This document shows positions 33,617 to 43,638 of a stretch of DNA of 64,000 bases, one piece after another (the first letter of the stretch is position 1; every line of letters begins with the position of its first letter). The notes under the pieces were generated by a model. That model saw only the letters and a program-made list of their open reading frames with translations. It did no database searches and had not been told where the DNA came from. A program made the position numbers and the translations under genes. The DNA is taken from positions 682,001-746,000 of the forward strand of contig JAIVFI010000014.1 in NCBI GenBank assembly GCA_025558095.1, in the 5' to 3' direction. Source of the stretch: Hyaloraphidium curvatum (Eukaryota > Monoblepharomycota > Hyaloraphidiomycetes > Hyaloraphidiales > Hyaloraphidiaceae).

Positions 33617-36073
33617 TCAGAGCTTGGCCTTGCCCGCGTTGAGGATCTTCCACTCCGCCTGCCCGTACGGCAGGTACGCCTGCTCCCCAGGGGGCATCCA
33701 ATACTGGCGGTCCTTGATCTTGTTGGGGTCGCAACCGTCGTTCTGAAGGTCGACCTTGCGATGCTTGTGCGTGCCCGTCACCTCGAGCTCTCCGTCCTGC
33801 ACGCGGAGGAATCTCGGGACGGCTGCGCGCAGTCAGTCGCTCAGCACTGCTCGTCGGCTCGCGATCCGAATGACCCACCGTAGTGCGGCAGCCGCTCCGA
33901 GACCCACTTGCCCAACTCCTTCATGGCCGCCTTCTCCTTGGGCCCGCCCAGGTCCGCGACCGAGGCGTCCAGCCGCACCACGGCCGCGCCGATCCGGCCG
34001 TCCGACTGTGGAGGGGGGAGCTTGATGCCGTAGACATTGCATTCGCTGATGGCCGGGTGCGTCATGACAAATGTGCCGACTTCAGTCGTCTGTGACGCGA
34101 AAGACGGGTGAGCTCGCAAAAGACAGATCGCGATGCCGGGCAGCTCACCGAGACGTTTTCGCCCTTCCAGCGGAAGGTGTCGCCTATCCGGTCCTGGAAA
34201 AACACAGGAATCAGGGATCAACTCGAGCAATAGATAGATGCTGCTACTCACGACGAAGAAGAGCCATCCGGGATACTCTCTGCGCAGCAAGTCGCCTTGC
34301 CGGAGCCACCTGTCGCCCTTTTCGAAGCAGTCCGTGAGAACCTGTTGGAAGGATGACAGTCCCCAACGTTACGGAAAGCACCTATCATGACCACGCCCCG
34401 ACCAACCTTCTTGTTCGTGGCCGCGACGTTGCCGTAGTACCCGCTCCAGTTGTCCACCCCGAGTTTGCTCTTCTCCGGCGGGTCGATCCTCCCGATCATC
34501 TCGCCCGGCTCGCCCCAGTCCGCGGGGATGCAGAACCCGTCCGCGTCCCGCACCGGCAGCTCCGTGTCCGCGTCCCACTTGACAAGCCGCGCGCTGCCGG
34601 CCATGCTGTCGAACAGCGGGCCGATGAAGCCGCACGAGCCCAGGGCGCCGGGAGGGGAGTCGGGGCCGTGGTTCTGGAAGGTGAGGATGTTGCCGTCCGT
34701 GGCGCCGTCTGGGGACGGAAGCACGGGTCAGGAGGGGGAAGGGCAATCATGACGGCGGAACCCACAGAACTCAAAGAGGTGCGGGATTCCGAACCGGTTC
34801 TTGAACTCCATCCAGATGTCGGCGCGCATGCCGTTGCCGAGGCCTCCGCGTATCTGGTGGGCGCGGTCGTACTGCGAGGGAGGGGTACCGACGAGGTAGC
34901 GACCGAGCTGTGGACAAAAAGAACCAGTAATCAGCGCAGTGCCACTGGCAGATTGCTGGTCTCCCTGCCCACCTCGCCAATGTACTGGAAGACGGTCGCT
35001 TTGCTCTCCGCCGCCTCCTTGAAGAAGTTCCGCGCCGAGAACTTGCGCCCGACTTCGACCGCAAGATCAGCTCCGAGCACCCCGCAGACGCTGCGGGCCA
35101 CCCACGGACGAGCGGGATCCCCAGCATCCAGGCCAGCGTGACGCCGATCTGCCCGCTGGAGTGGAAGAGCGGCAGTGTCTGGTAGAACCTGTCCTGCTCG
35201 TTGAACAGGCCGGCGCAGACCCAGGAAAGGTGCGCCGAGCCGGCGCGGGAGAACGGGATGTTGGTCGCCTTGGGCAATCCGGTCGTGCCAGAAGTGTCTG
35301 GTCGGGTTCGAATGAGCGATCCGAAGGCGAAAAGCGACCAGTGCTCCCACAGATCAGGCACATGGTGTCCTCCTTCTTGGTCCCCTCCCGCCTGATCGCC
35401 GGATCCGGCTCCGCGTCGCTGTAGCCGAGCAGGATCTTCTCCGTGATCACCTCCACCTTGCCGCCCCGCTTGGTGATCTCCGACACAACCCTGTCCGCGC
35501 CGCCTTCGTTGTCAAACAGGACGAGCTTGACGGGCTTGGGCCGGTCCAGCAGTTTGTCGAGCGTCTCGAGGACGTGGTCCGCCATGGCCGTCTCGAAGAC
35601 GAGGAGCTCGGGGCCAGCGATGTCGAGGCATCCAAGGAAGCTAGCACCGCGGAGGTTGTAATCTGGTCCGAAGCGACGTGGTCAGCATCAAGACCGCGAA
35701 GGACCCCGTGCCACCCACTCATCCACGCCTGCGCGACCTTGAGCTTGGCCAGCCCGATCTGCACCATGAGGAACTCGGGGCAGTTCTGGAGCAGCATCCC
35801 GGCCATCGCCCCCGGCTTGAGACCCATCCGCTCGCTCATGAAGTGGTAAACGCGGTTCGAGATGGAGTTGAGCTCGCGGTAGCTGAAGACCCGGTGCTGG
35901 TACCACAGGCATTCGGCGTCGGGCTTGACCGCGGCCCAATCGCAGAAGTACTCGATGATGTGGAACTTCTTCTGCTCCCAGCGCCTGAGGATGTGCTCCG
36001 CGAGCTGCTCCGCGCCCTTGAGCGTCCTGAAATCACGCATCTCCGCGTCTATGAGTTCGACCATGTTGTGCAT
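33617..36073 (-). CDS. FAT1: FATP/FAT1-type very-long-chain acyl-CoA synthetase
   Basis: Ten exons join in phase to 644 aa: 36073-35719, 35662-35351, 35297-35106, 35052-34973, 34907-34766, 34708-34407, 34341-34252, 34193-34149, 34089-33879 and 33822-33617. Signatures: WMNYNLRGAS, the AMP-binding YTSGTTGLPKA, LPLFHSSG, KFSARNFF, FQYIGEL, EFYGATDGN, DRIGDTFRWKGENVS with TTEV, and LPHYAVPRFLRV then EVTGTHKHRKVDL. This family activates long or very long fatty acids with CoA and can couple this to uptake. Unlike yeast Fat1 no N-terminal membrane helix is visible, so the start may lie further upstream or the protein is soluble. Confidence 0.92.
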
Positions 36074-36647
36074 CGCCTACGGGGATCGACAGTGACGTCG
36101 CGCGGCACAGAGCGCGGGGCAGAGCGTGGGGCGGATCAAGGCGAGGTGGGAGACGCGCGTTGGTGCGGTGCGGTGTGGGCGGGCGCGTCGGCGTGGGATG
36201 TGCGGGGCGTCAACGCGGAACCGGGACGCACGTCGGAGCGGGGCGAACCTGCGGACCGGCGACGGTTTGGTCGACCGACTTGTTCGAAGGCAGCTTCGGA
36301 GGCCAGGCCGGTGGCATTTTGGCGCGCTCGGAGCAGGCGGACGCGTGGGGGAGGGGACGGAGTTTGCCGCTGGGAGACAGAGGGAGGCGCGACGCCAGCG
36401 CCAACGCCGCGCCAGTCTCCGACCCGACCGAACAGAACACGGACAATTATGCTTGGGCGACATTCTTCTGCGTTCCAGGAGGCCGCAGGGGAACGGATTT
36501 GGCATTTGCGCTCCCAGTTTCGCCTTCGACAAGACGCAGGAAAAGATCATCGTATTGCAAGGCAGTGCACAGGGGCACGCTGCGTACAGAAGACCAAGGT
36601 CAAGATGAACTTCCCGAGAAGCCGCCGCGACGATCGCCATCGGCAGG
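36074..36647. other. Intergenic, 574 bp
   Basis: Between the start of the FATP-type gene and the end of the methyltransferase gene, both on the minus strand. Open frames here lack domains. Confidence 0.5.
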
Positions 36648-37657
36648 TCACGGCTTCACCGCGACAACCTCGAGGAACTCGGCGTCGACGCGGACCTTCC
36701 CTTCCTCCCCGGCCACGTTGTGCCTAGCCCAGTGCTCCACCAGCTCGGCCTTGAGCTCCCCGCCCTTCTCGCCCAGAGCCTCGAAAGCCTTGACCGTGGG
36801 CCCGTAGTACCGCGCGAAGAAGGCCACGACGTCGGCCGCGGGGAACGGATACTCAAACGGGTAAGGCAGGCGTTCGGTCTTGACCTCCATGCCCGCGAAG
36901 CGGCGCCCGACGGTGGCTTCGTCGCCCCAGAGCACGGGCGACTGCATCATCGGCGAGGGCGGGGCGTGCTTGCCGACGATCTTGAACATCTGGCCGATGA
37001 AACCCTGCGGCGTCCTGCGAGAAGACGGCGATCAGCTGGCGATCCGTGTCCGCAAGGGCGATCGCCTCACCAGTTGCACATGATGATCCTCCCGCCGGGC
37101 TTGCAGACCCTGGCCAGCTCCATGGCGACCTTGTCCCCCCTCGGCGCGAACATGGCCCCGAACATGCTGAAGACCACGTCGAACTCCCCGTCGCCGAAGG
37201 GCAGCTCCTCCGCGTCGCCCTCGACGAACTCGGCCGTGGCGCCCTCCTCCCTGGCCCGCTCACGCGCGCGGGCGACGAGGTTGGGGGCGATGTCGACACC
37301 GGTGACGTCGCAGCTCATCTTGGCGAGGGGAATGGCTGTCTGTCCGGCGCCGCACGCGACGTCGAGCACCTTCGTCCCCGCGGGGAACGAGTGCCGCGAG
37401 AGGTAGGCGATCGCGGCCGGGCGCATGTACTCGGCGAAGACGGCGTAGTTGCCCGAGGACCAAGTGGCCTTGAGCTTGGTCTGTGCGGGCCGGGAGGGCG
37501 GGATCAGTGAGAAAAGCTCGCTCGGGCGAGAAGCCACCACCTTGAGCATCGCGAACTCGGGGCTGGCGGAGACGTCCTGCTGCCCCAGCGACGGAGCTGC
37601 CTTTTCCATGGTGGCGGTGACGGGCTCGGGAACGGGGGGGACCTCGACGGGGGCCAT
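36648..37657 (-). CDS. SAM-dependent methyltransferase (class I)
   Basis: Two exons (37657-37071, 37014-36648; 56-bp intron) give 317 aa. The SAM fold is clear: VLDVACGAGQTAIPLA (motif I), VTGVDIAP (motif post I), FVEGDAEELPFGDGEFDVVFSMFGAMF (motif II) and CKPGGRIIMCNW (motif III). The last lies at the exon junction. It resembles UbiE/Methyltransf_11 proteins; the substrate is unknown. An N-terminal tail of about 60 residues is polar and not conserved. Confidence 0.85.
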
Positions 37658-38041
37658 GGCGTGGTTGCGGCGCGGGGGGGTAGTGCGGTGCGGTGCGGTG
37701 GAGCTCGGCGCTGACGGGGGGCGGTCAATTCTGGCGCTGCTGGCGGCGGAAGAGCTGCTTTTGCACAGTTTCCCGAGGAAGCCAAGAAGGTGGAGCAGCG
37801 TTCCGTGCAGCGCTGTGGTCGAGAATAGGAGCCGTCGAGTCACCCGAATCATCCGCAACCGCGCAGTGCTGTGCTCCCATCCCCTGGCGGGAAGCCCTGC
37901 CCGACGGCACCTGCTTACCAATCGACGTCTGCGTATTTATGCAGGCGACGACGAAAACTACGGACCGGTGCGGATGGATGGGTGGTCAAGATGGAGATGA
38001 GGGAGTCGGCAGCGCCATCGGTCTGTCGCAGTTCGTCCAAA
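37658..38041. other. Intergenic flank left of the transposon
   Basis: 384 bp between the methyltransferase start and the left TA of the transposon. Before insertion this DNA continued into 43,584 and served the ankyrin-kinase gene at 43,639. Confidence 0.55.
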
Positions 38042-38043
38042 TA

Positions 38044-38070
38044 GTGTTAACGGCTCGGAGATTGGCACTA
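38044..38070 (+). repeat. Left terminal inverted repeat
   Basis: Begins GTGTTAACGGCTCGGAG and ends GGCACTA, directly after TA at 38042-38043. It differs from the right repeat only at positions 3 (G/A) and 19 (T/G). Confidence 0.92.
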
Positions 38071-38169
38071 GTTGTTGGGGAAATAGGCAAAATGCAACTA
38101 GAGAAATCCCCCTCGCCGAGTCCCTTCCCCGCCCGCCGTTCCCAGATCAACTTTGACGTGCCCGCAAAC

Positions 38170-39359
38170 ATGGAGAACACCCAGGCGAGCACCGCAATCA
38201 CGTCATCGCCGCTCGGGAAGCTCCAAAAGTCACGCCTGCGGAAGTGGAGAGACGAGAGCACCCGCATGGCCGCGCTACGCATGCTCCGGGACGGCAGCCC
38301 CATGTCCGCAATCCGACGCACCCTCAAAGTCAGCAAGTCCTGCGTCTACCGCTGGTACAGGCAGTGGGAACAGGAACGCACCCTCAGCTGCAAGAAGCCC
38401 CCAGGACCGGCCCGCAAGTTCACGGACGCGGTGGCAGAGCTCGTCGTCGAGCACCTCGCTCAGCACCCCTCGTCGACTGCCAGGCAGCTCATCGCCGCGA
38501 CGGGCGCCCCGGTGAAAGAGAACGCCATCTACCGGAACCTCCGCCGCCTCGGGATCACCCACAAGAAAGCTGAGGACATGCCTGTCAACTGGCCCACCGC
38601 CGAACACATCGAGGACATCCGCACCTACCTGGAAACCATCGCCACCGTGCCCAAGGAGAAGCGCGTCTACATGGACGAGTCGTTCAGTCACCTCAACGCC
38701 GCCCCTACGCGCGGGTGGGCACGTCGCGGCCGCAAAGTCCGTCGCCACCGCGAGCGCCAGGCCCAGCGCTACATGTTCGCAATCGCAATCCGGCTTGATG
38801 GCCTGGTCCACCCGCCTGCCATATCGCGGGAGAACATGAGCGACGACGTGTTCATGCGGTACGTGCGCGCTCACCTGGTCCCCAACCTGCGGGAGGGAGA
38901 TGTTGTGATCTGGGATCGTCTCGGAAAGGTTCGGGCTCACTCTGGCAGAGAAACGCCTGACTGACTCGGCGATAGGCCGGGCGGGCGAAGAACCCATCCA
39001 AGCAGCACTACAACCCCGAAGCAAAGGCTCTGATCGAGGCAAAGGGCGCGCGCGTGGTGTTCTTGCCACCGAAGGGGAAGCAGTGAGCCCACGGAACATG
39101 CTCAGCGGTAGGGCGTGCTCACCATGCCCTCAGCTTCAACCCGATCGAGTTGTTCTTCGGCAAGGCAAAGAAGCACATTGAGCAGAGCTTTGTGGGCTCC
39201 CTTGCTGATCGGGAAGGGCGCCACCGGCGCGACGGCGAGCTGATCCGTGCCATCATGGAAGGTTGCGCGTCGGTGACCCCCAAGGACATCGCCGGATACT
39301 TCCGTGAGCGCTCAGACGACAGGGCGTTCAAAAAGGAGTATCCCTCCGTCGAATTGTAG
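38170..39359 (+). CDS. IS630/mariner-type DDE transposase, spliced
   Basis: Three exons (38170-38928, 38991-39082, 39134-39359) give 358 aa. An N-terminal helix-turn-helix (MAALRMLRDGSPMSAIRRTL, then SKSCVYRWYRQW) binds the ends. The DDE catalytic triad is D in VYMDESFSHL, D in VIWDRLGK and E in FNPIELFFGKAK. The last Asp-to-Glu block is rebuilt across both introns, which supports real splicing. Introns are 62 and 51 bp and fit host style. The ATG at 38170 lies 100 bp inside the left TIR. All three catalytic residues are present, so the enzyme may be active. Confidence 0.88.
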
Positions 39360-39373
39360 CTAAAACACTTGCA

Positions 39374-40069
39374 CTAGAAACGCTCCCTGGGTCCGTTGTG
39401 CCTCTGGCAGCGCGTCGAATCGCAGCAGTGGTAGCACTTCTGCTGCCGGCAGGCGATGGCTGCCAACTCTCCGCAATCGCACACAGGCCCATCCTGATCG
39501 CTGTCGTCGTCGTCCGAGTTGTAGCCACGGGCCTCCCTTTCGCGTTGCGCCGCCTCGCGCTCGGCCTTCCTTTCCTCGTCTCGCCAGCACTTCTCGCACC
39601 TGCCATCGTCCATGCAGAAAGAACACCTATCGCACGTCGCACACTGAACGTCCGAGATACAGTTCTCGCAACCCCAGTCACAGCAGTCGTCGTAGCAGAA
39701 GATCCGGAAGTCCTCCCACACCGGCTCGCCGCATTCGCAACGATGGATCTCCTCCAAAGTATCGTTTATGACGTCCTCAGTCCTTTCCGTGGAGGGCTTG
39801 CTCAACCAGGCGCCGCGAGACGCTTCCAGGATGGCCTTGTTTGAAAAGGAGAAGCGAGCCGCTGCGACGGTATCCGCCGCGTCGCGCGACCGCAAAAGGG
39901 CACGAACGATGGCCTCCAGCACCTCCAGGGGCATGGAGGTGAGCGTGGGCGCGGCGGGAGCGGCGGGCGCGGAGCTCTGGTCAGGCGCAGGGTCCGTGTT
40001 GTCCGGCATGGTGGGCGCCACAGGCAAGCCCTCCACAGTGTTTGCGCGCTCAATTCCGCTCAATTCCAT
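39374..40069 (-). CDS. Transposon cargo: F-box-like and Cys-rich protein
   Basis: Intronless, 231 aa, within the transposon. Residues about 45-90 read as an F-box-like helix set (MPLEVLEAIVRALL, then FSFSNKAILEASRGAW). The middle holds a dense Cys array: CECGEP, FCYDDCCDWGCENC, QCATCDRCSFCMDDGRCEKC. An Arg/Glu helix and an Asp run follow, then a second Cys/His cluster (CDCGELAAIACRQQKCYHCC). The array is probably zinc-binding, RING- or B-box-like, but the spacing fits no family I can name. Role in transposition or in evading host control is inference only. Confidence 0.6.
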   Translation of the reverse strand: MELSGIERANTVEGLPVAPTMPDNTDPAPDQSSAPAAPAAPTLTSMPLEVLEAIVRALLRSRDAADTVAAARFSFSNKAILEASRGAWLSKPSTERTEDVINDTLEEIHRCECGEPVWEDFRIFCYDDCCDWGCENCISDVQCATCDRCSFCMDDGRCEKCWRDEERKAEREAAQREREARGYNSDDDDSDQDGPVCDCGELAAIACRQQKCYHCCDSTRCQRHNGPRERF

Positions 40070-40314
40070 TACAGACAGGCGGCGGAAAAGGCTTTATGGC
40101 TTTCTGGCGTGTTTCGTAATCGAACGGAGGAGAATGTTCGATCAGTTTCCATCAGATTCCGCTTGCGCAAGCGCGGCCTATTTGAGGGCGCGCACCCCCG
40201 GTCTTCCCCTCATCACTGCCACACCCCCGGCGCCCGCGGTGAGTCCCGGCGCCCGTCCGCCGCGCCTGGATAAGTTTCGGTGCTGATACTCATAGCAGGG
40301 CGCGCGGCGAGGCC
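40070..40314. promoter_or_regulatory. Divergent internal promoter of the transposon
   Basis: 245 bp between the start codons of the cargo gene and Fanzor. It contains several short AT runs but no clear TATA box. It must drive both genes. Confidence 0.4.
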
Positions 40315-43300
40315 ATGGCAGGGCGCAAGCGACCAGGTTTTGCCGGGCCTTCCGGCGGCCCCGGTCCCCCCGGCGACTACGACGACGAGCACGACCCCGG
40401 CGAGGGCTCCTCCACCAACCCACCGCCGCCCAAGAAACGCAAACCGCGCGCGGACCTCGTCGTCGGCCCCGACGGCGCGCTCCTGCCGTTCCCCATCGCC
40501 ACCAAGGGGCCATGCGACCAGCTCATCTGCACCAACGCGGACCACTGGCGCGACGCCAAGCTCCACGACGGCGACACCTGCGAGCTAGAGATCTGCGGCT
40601 CAACCACCCACCATCCCGGCCACCATTTCGTGATCAGCGACCCCCGACTGCCTGTCACGTGCGAGAAGTGCGGCGGAGACCACCACACCGCCGTGCACGA
40701 CGAGCTCCAGCGCAAAGATGGCAAGGATCTCGTCGATTGTGACGTCTGCGGCGGCCAGGGGCACCTTCCCGTCGCGCATGAGCATCCCTGCCGACACATC
40801 CTCTGTCTCGGACACTTCGATCCAACGCACCAGCACGACTACATCGACGCGGACAACCCAAAGAGCTGCGGCCCCCTTCTCGCCCTCTGTGGAAGCGTCA
40901 ATCACTCCGACGGCGCGCACCTCACCAACGACGTGCGGCCCTTGTTCTGCACGGTCTGCGGCTCCAGCGACCACGCCTCCAAGCAGCACGACGCCGCCAT
41001 CACGTTCATGCACAACAGCGGCGACAATGCATGTGGACACGTCGGGCACAATCGCATTGGCGAAAAGTGCCTGTTTAGGTCCAATGATCTGAGGCAGCTG
41101 ACGCCGAAGCAGACCTTGGAGAGGGAACTTGGACCTGACGCCGAGAACGCAACGGTGGTGATGGCCCTACAGGCGTTCACGCGCTTGCCGTCGCGGCGGA
41201 AGCACGATCCCGTCCCCGCCGAAGGGTCGCAGGAGGATCTGGATGAGGACTTTGCCATTGAGCTCCTGGCAACGATCGACGATGCCGAGCGCAGGACCAC
41301 GCGCCTCATGGCGACCGCTTCCCTCTTCCTGGACCTGCTCTTCAAGCACTGCCGTGATTCCGCCCTACCGTTTCCGGAAGTGAACCAGACACTGCTCTGG
41401 CAGATCTTCATTGCGGTATCGGCGGACAGCGGCGGCGTTTCCCACGCCACAGTGCGCTACGTCAAGGAGAAGATCTGGGACCCCCTCGTTGCCGCTCTCC
41501 CTGCGGGAACCTACCAGCGCACGTCTCGGGACGGCTTGACGCAGATTCTCCAGATTACGGCCCTTCAGCATGACACCATTGCCCTGAACCATGTGAACAC
41601 CAACCTGCGAACGCGGGTGCGGAACTACGTGCTCACCCACATCCGCCTGGCGCTCCACGCGGCCGGGCGCTACGGGCGCAATGGCTACGGCCGAAAGGAT
41701 ACGCAGATCATGGCCAGCTACATCACCAACAGCTTGGCGGACTGGGATCCGAGGGAGCACGGAGGTGGTGGTCAGCCGACGTTCACCATTCAGGGCACAG
41801 GGGACTTTGCGGCGGAGCTACGCCTGGACCTCCCCGTTGTCGCCCTCTGCAACGCCACCTTTGAGCACGTGCGCGACGAGATCATCGGCGAAGGGCGCTA
41901 CCTCCACCCCTACTGGGTCAAGAGCAACTGGCAGAAGTGGTGGAGCCCGCTTTTCCGGATCCAGTGTGCGTTCGAGACCTGGCGTGCCCAACTCGCGACG
42001 GACTTGCGCGCTGCCAACCCCACCAACAAAGCCGAGCGCAGGGCATTCTACGATGCGCACCCCATTCGGCCCAAGCAGGTCAAAGCGTTCAACATCCTCC
42101 CCATCTACACGACGGAGGCCAAGTTCATCACCATCGAACGCCAGTCGCTGCACCACATGATCAGCCTCACGCGCAGACGGCTAGGCATGCCCCCGCTGAC
42201 CGAGGCCGCCTACAAGGCAGCGGAGAAAGCGAACCCGCTCGCCTGGTGGGGCCGCTACTTCCGCCCTGAGCTCGTCACCACGTTCCAGCAAGGGCCTTTG
42301 CCGAAGGAGGCCACGAACCGGTTCCCGACGCTGGTTCAGCGCGCGTTCTACTACTCCTTTGCCACCAACGGCATCCAGGCATCCGTTCACGTGCTTACTC
42401 GTCCGCGGGAGAGGGAGCCGGAGCCGCGCTATCCAACTGCACAGGAGCTCATCGACAAGACCATCGTGGCGGGAGACCCGGGCCGCGACGTGATCGTGGA
42501 CGCCTCCTGCGGCGCCATCGACGACACGATCACCAAGAGCCATGTCGTCACCATCACGAACGCCGAATACTACCATGAAGCCGGCTACACGGAGCAGACG
42601 CGCAAGCTCAACGTGCGCAAGAAGCGGGACCGGATCATCAGGGAGATCGAGAGCCAGGCGCCTCTGGCCAAGCCGTTCTCTTTCATGGACACCATCGTTC
42701 ACCTCCGCTACTCGCTCATTCACCTTGCGCGCGTGACTGCTTTCTATGGGACACGCGTTCACCGCAGGTCGCGGCTCTCCCGCTACATCGGCAAGCACCG
42801 CGCGCAGGAGGTGCTCGGCGCCAAGTTCCTGAAGGCGACGGGCGTGCGCGACGCGCGGGACTTGGTTGTGGGGTTCGGGGCAGCCAAGTTCCGGCACAAC
42901 AGCAGGGGGAGCGCGACCGGCCCCAGCTCGTCGCTCCCATGGCTCAAGCGGTTCCTGCGCCGCTACGGCGCCTGGATCACTCCGGACGTCGACGAACACA
43001 ACACGTCGCAAACCTGCCCGTCGTGCACGGGCAAGGTTGCCAAGAGGACACACCGAGGAGGGCACTACCGGGTCAAGGTGAGCCGAACGCGTCTCCCGTG
43101 CCGCGCAGCTTCCAATCTAATCGCCGTGCCTTACAGGATTGCAAAAATCCGAATTGTTTGACCAAGTGCTGGAACCGGGACGTCATGGCAGCGACGAACA
43201 TCCGCACCCTCATCATCTGGATGTCCTGCCACGGGCGGCGGCCTTCCCAGTTCCGCCCGCGGAACGACGGCGGTCCGCAAGACGATCCCGCGTTTGTGGC

Positions 43301-43364
43301 AGAGACCGCGCGCGCCGGGTTCATCAACGCGCACGTGGACCAGATCATGGCGGAGGCGAACTGA
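40315..43364 (+). CDS. Fanzor RNA-guided nuclease (eukaryotic TnpB)
   Basis: Two exons (40315-43077, 43137-43364; 59-bp intron) give 996 aa. The RuvC active site is complete: Asp721 in AGDPGRDVIVD, Glu894 in DVDEHNTSQTC, and Asp936 in CWNRDVMAATNI, which lies in exon 2. A zinc finger between them uses Cys901, Cys904, Cys923 and Cys928. The canonical RuvC-II site (VVGFGAAKF) has no Glu, so the catalytic Glu is the relocated one typical of Fanzors. Residues about 67-252 form an unusual Cys/His-rich region with repeats such as CGGDHHTAVHD and CGSSDHASKQHD. Fanzors cut DNA guided by an omega-RNA made from the element's right end. The intron splits the zinc finger from RuvC-III and must be removed for activity. 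Confidence 0.92.
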
Positions 43365-43581
43365 AACGGGTCCGTGTGACCCTCCCATTGTCTCGGCGCG
43401 CAGAACACCTTCGGAGCACGGGAGGCTGGGCTGTGTTATTGCCGCCGGGACGCTCGGTCAAGCTTAGGCTGTCGAGTATGGTAAACGGTATCGGGAGTTT
43501 AAAGAGCACAGCTCTTAGCATTTTTGGTTAGCCGGGGTGCTTAGACGCGATTGTTAGTGCCACTCTCCGAGCCGTTAATAC
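43365..43581 (+). ncRNA. Candidate omega-RNA region at the right end
   Basis: 217 bp between the Fanzor stop and the right end have no gene. Fanzor guide RNAs typically span this interval and end at the transposon edge so that flanking DNA supplies the guide. A perfect 6-bp hairpin with a 3-nt loop lies at 43502-43516 (AAGAGC, ACA, GCTCTT), followed by a T run. Position supports the call; no transcript evidence is available. Confidence 0.45.
43555..43581 (-). repeat. Right terminal inverted repeat
   Basis: Reads TAGTGCC...CGTTAATAC on the plus strand, the inverse of the left repeat with 25 of 27 matches. It is followed directly by TA at 43582-43583. Confidence 0.92.
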
Positions 43582-43638
43582 TATAGGCCAATCCCCCACC
43601 GCATCCCACGCACCGGCCCCCACCCCGCCTCCTCCGCG

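Larger units (their letters stand above)
38044..43581 (+). mobile_element. Fanzor-carrying IS630/mariner-type DNA transposon
   Basis: The element is 5538 bp with 27-bp terminal inverted repeats matching at 25 of 27 positions, flanked by TA on both sides (38042-38043 and 43582-43583). TA duplication is the hallmark of the IS630-Tc1-mariner superfamily. It carries three genes, all open: a DDE transposase (38170-39359, plus), an F-box-like/Cys-rich gene (39374-40069, minus) and Fanzor (40315-43364, plus). Transposase and cargo converge with 14 bp between stops; cargo and Fanzor diverge with 245 bp between starts. Near-identical TIRs and intact frames suggest recent movement. Confidence 0.9.

Noticed and set aside
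38044-43581. Reading the TIR-bounded element as a bacterial IS605/IS607-type contaminant
   Set aside because: Both the transposase and Fanzor carry phase-consistent spliceosomal-type introns, and the nuclease has the relocated Glu of eukaryotic Fanzors.
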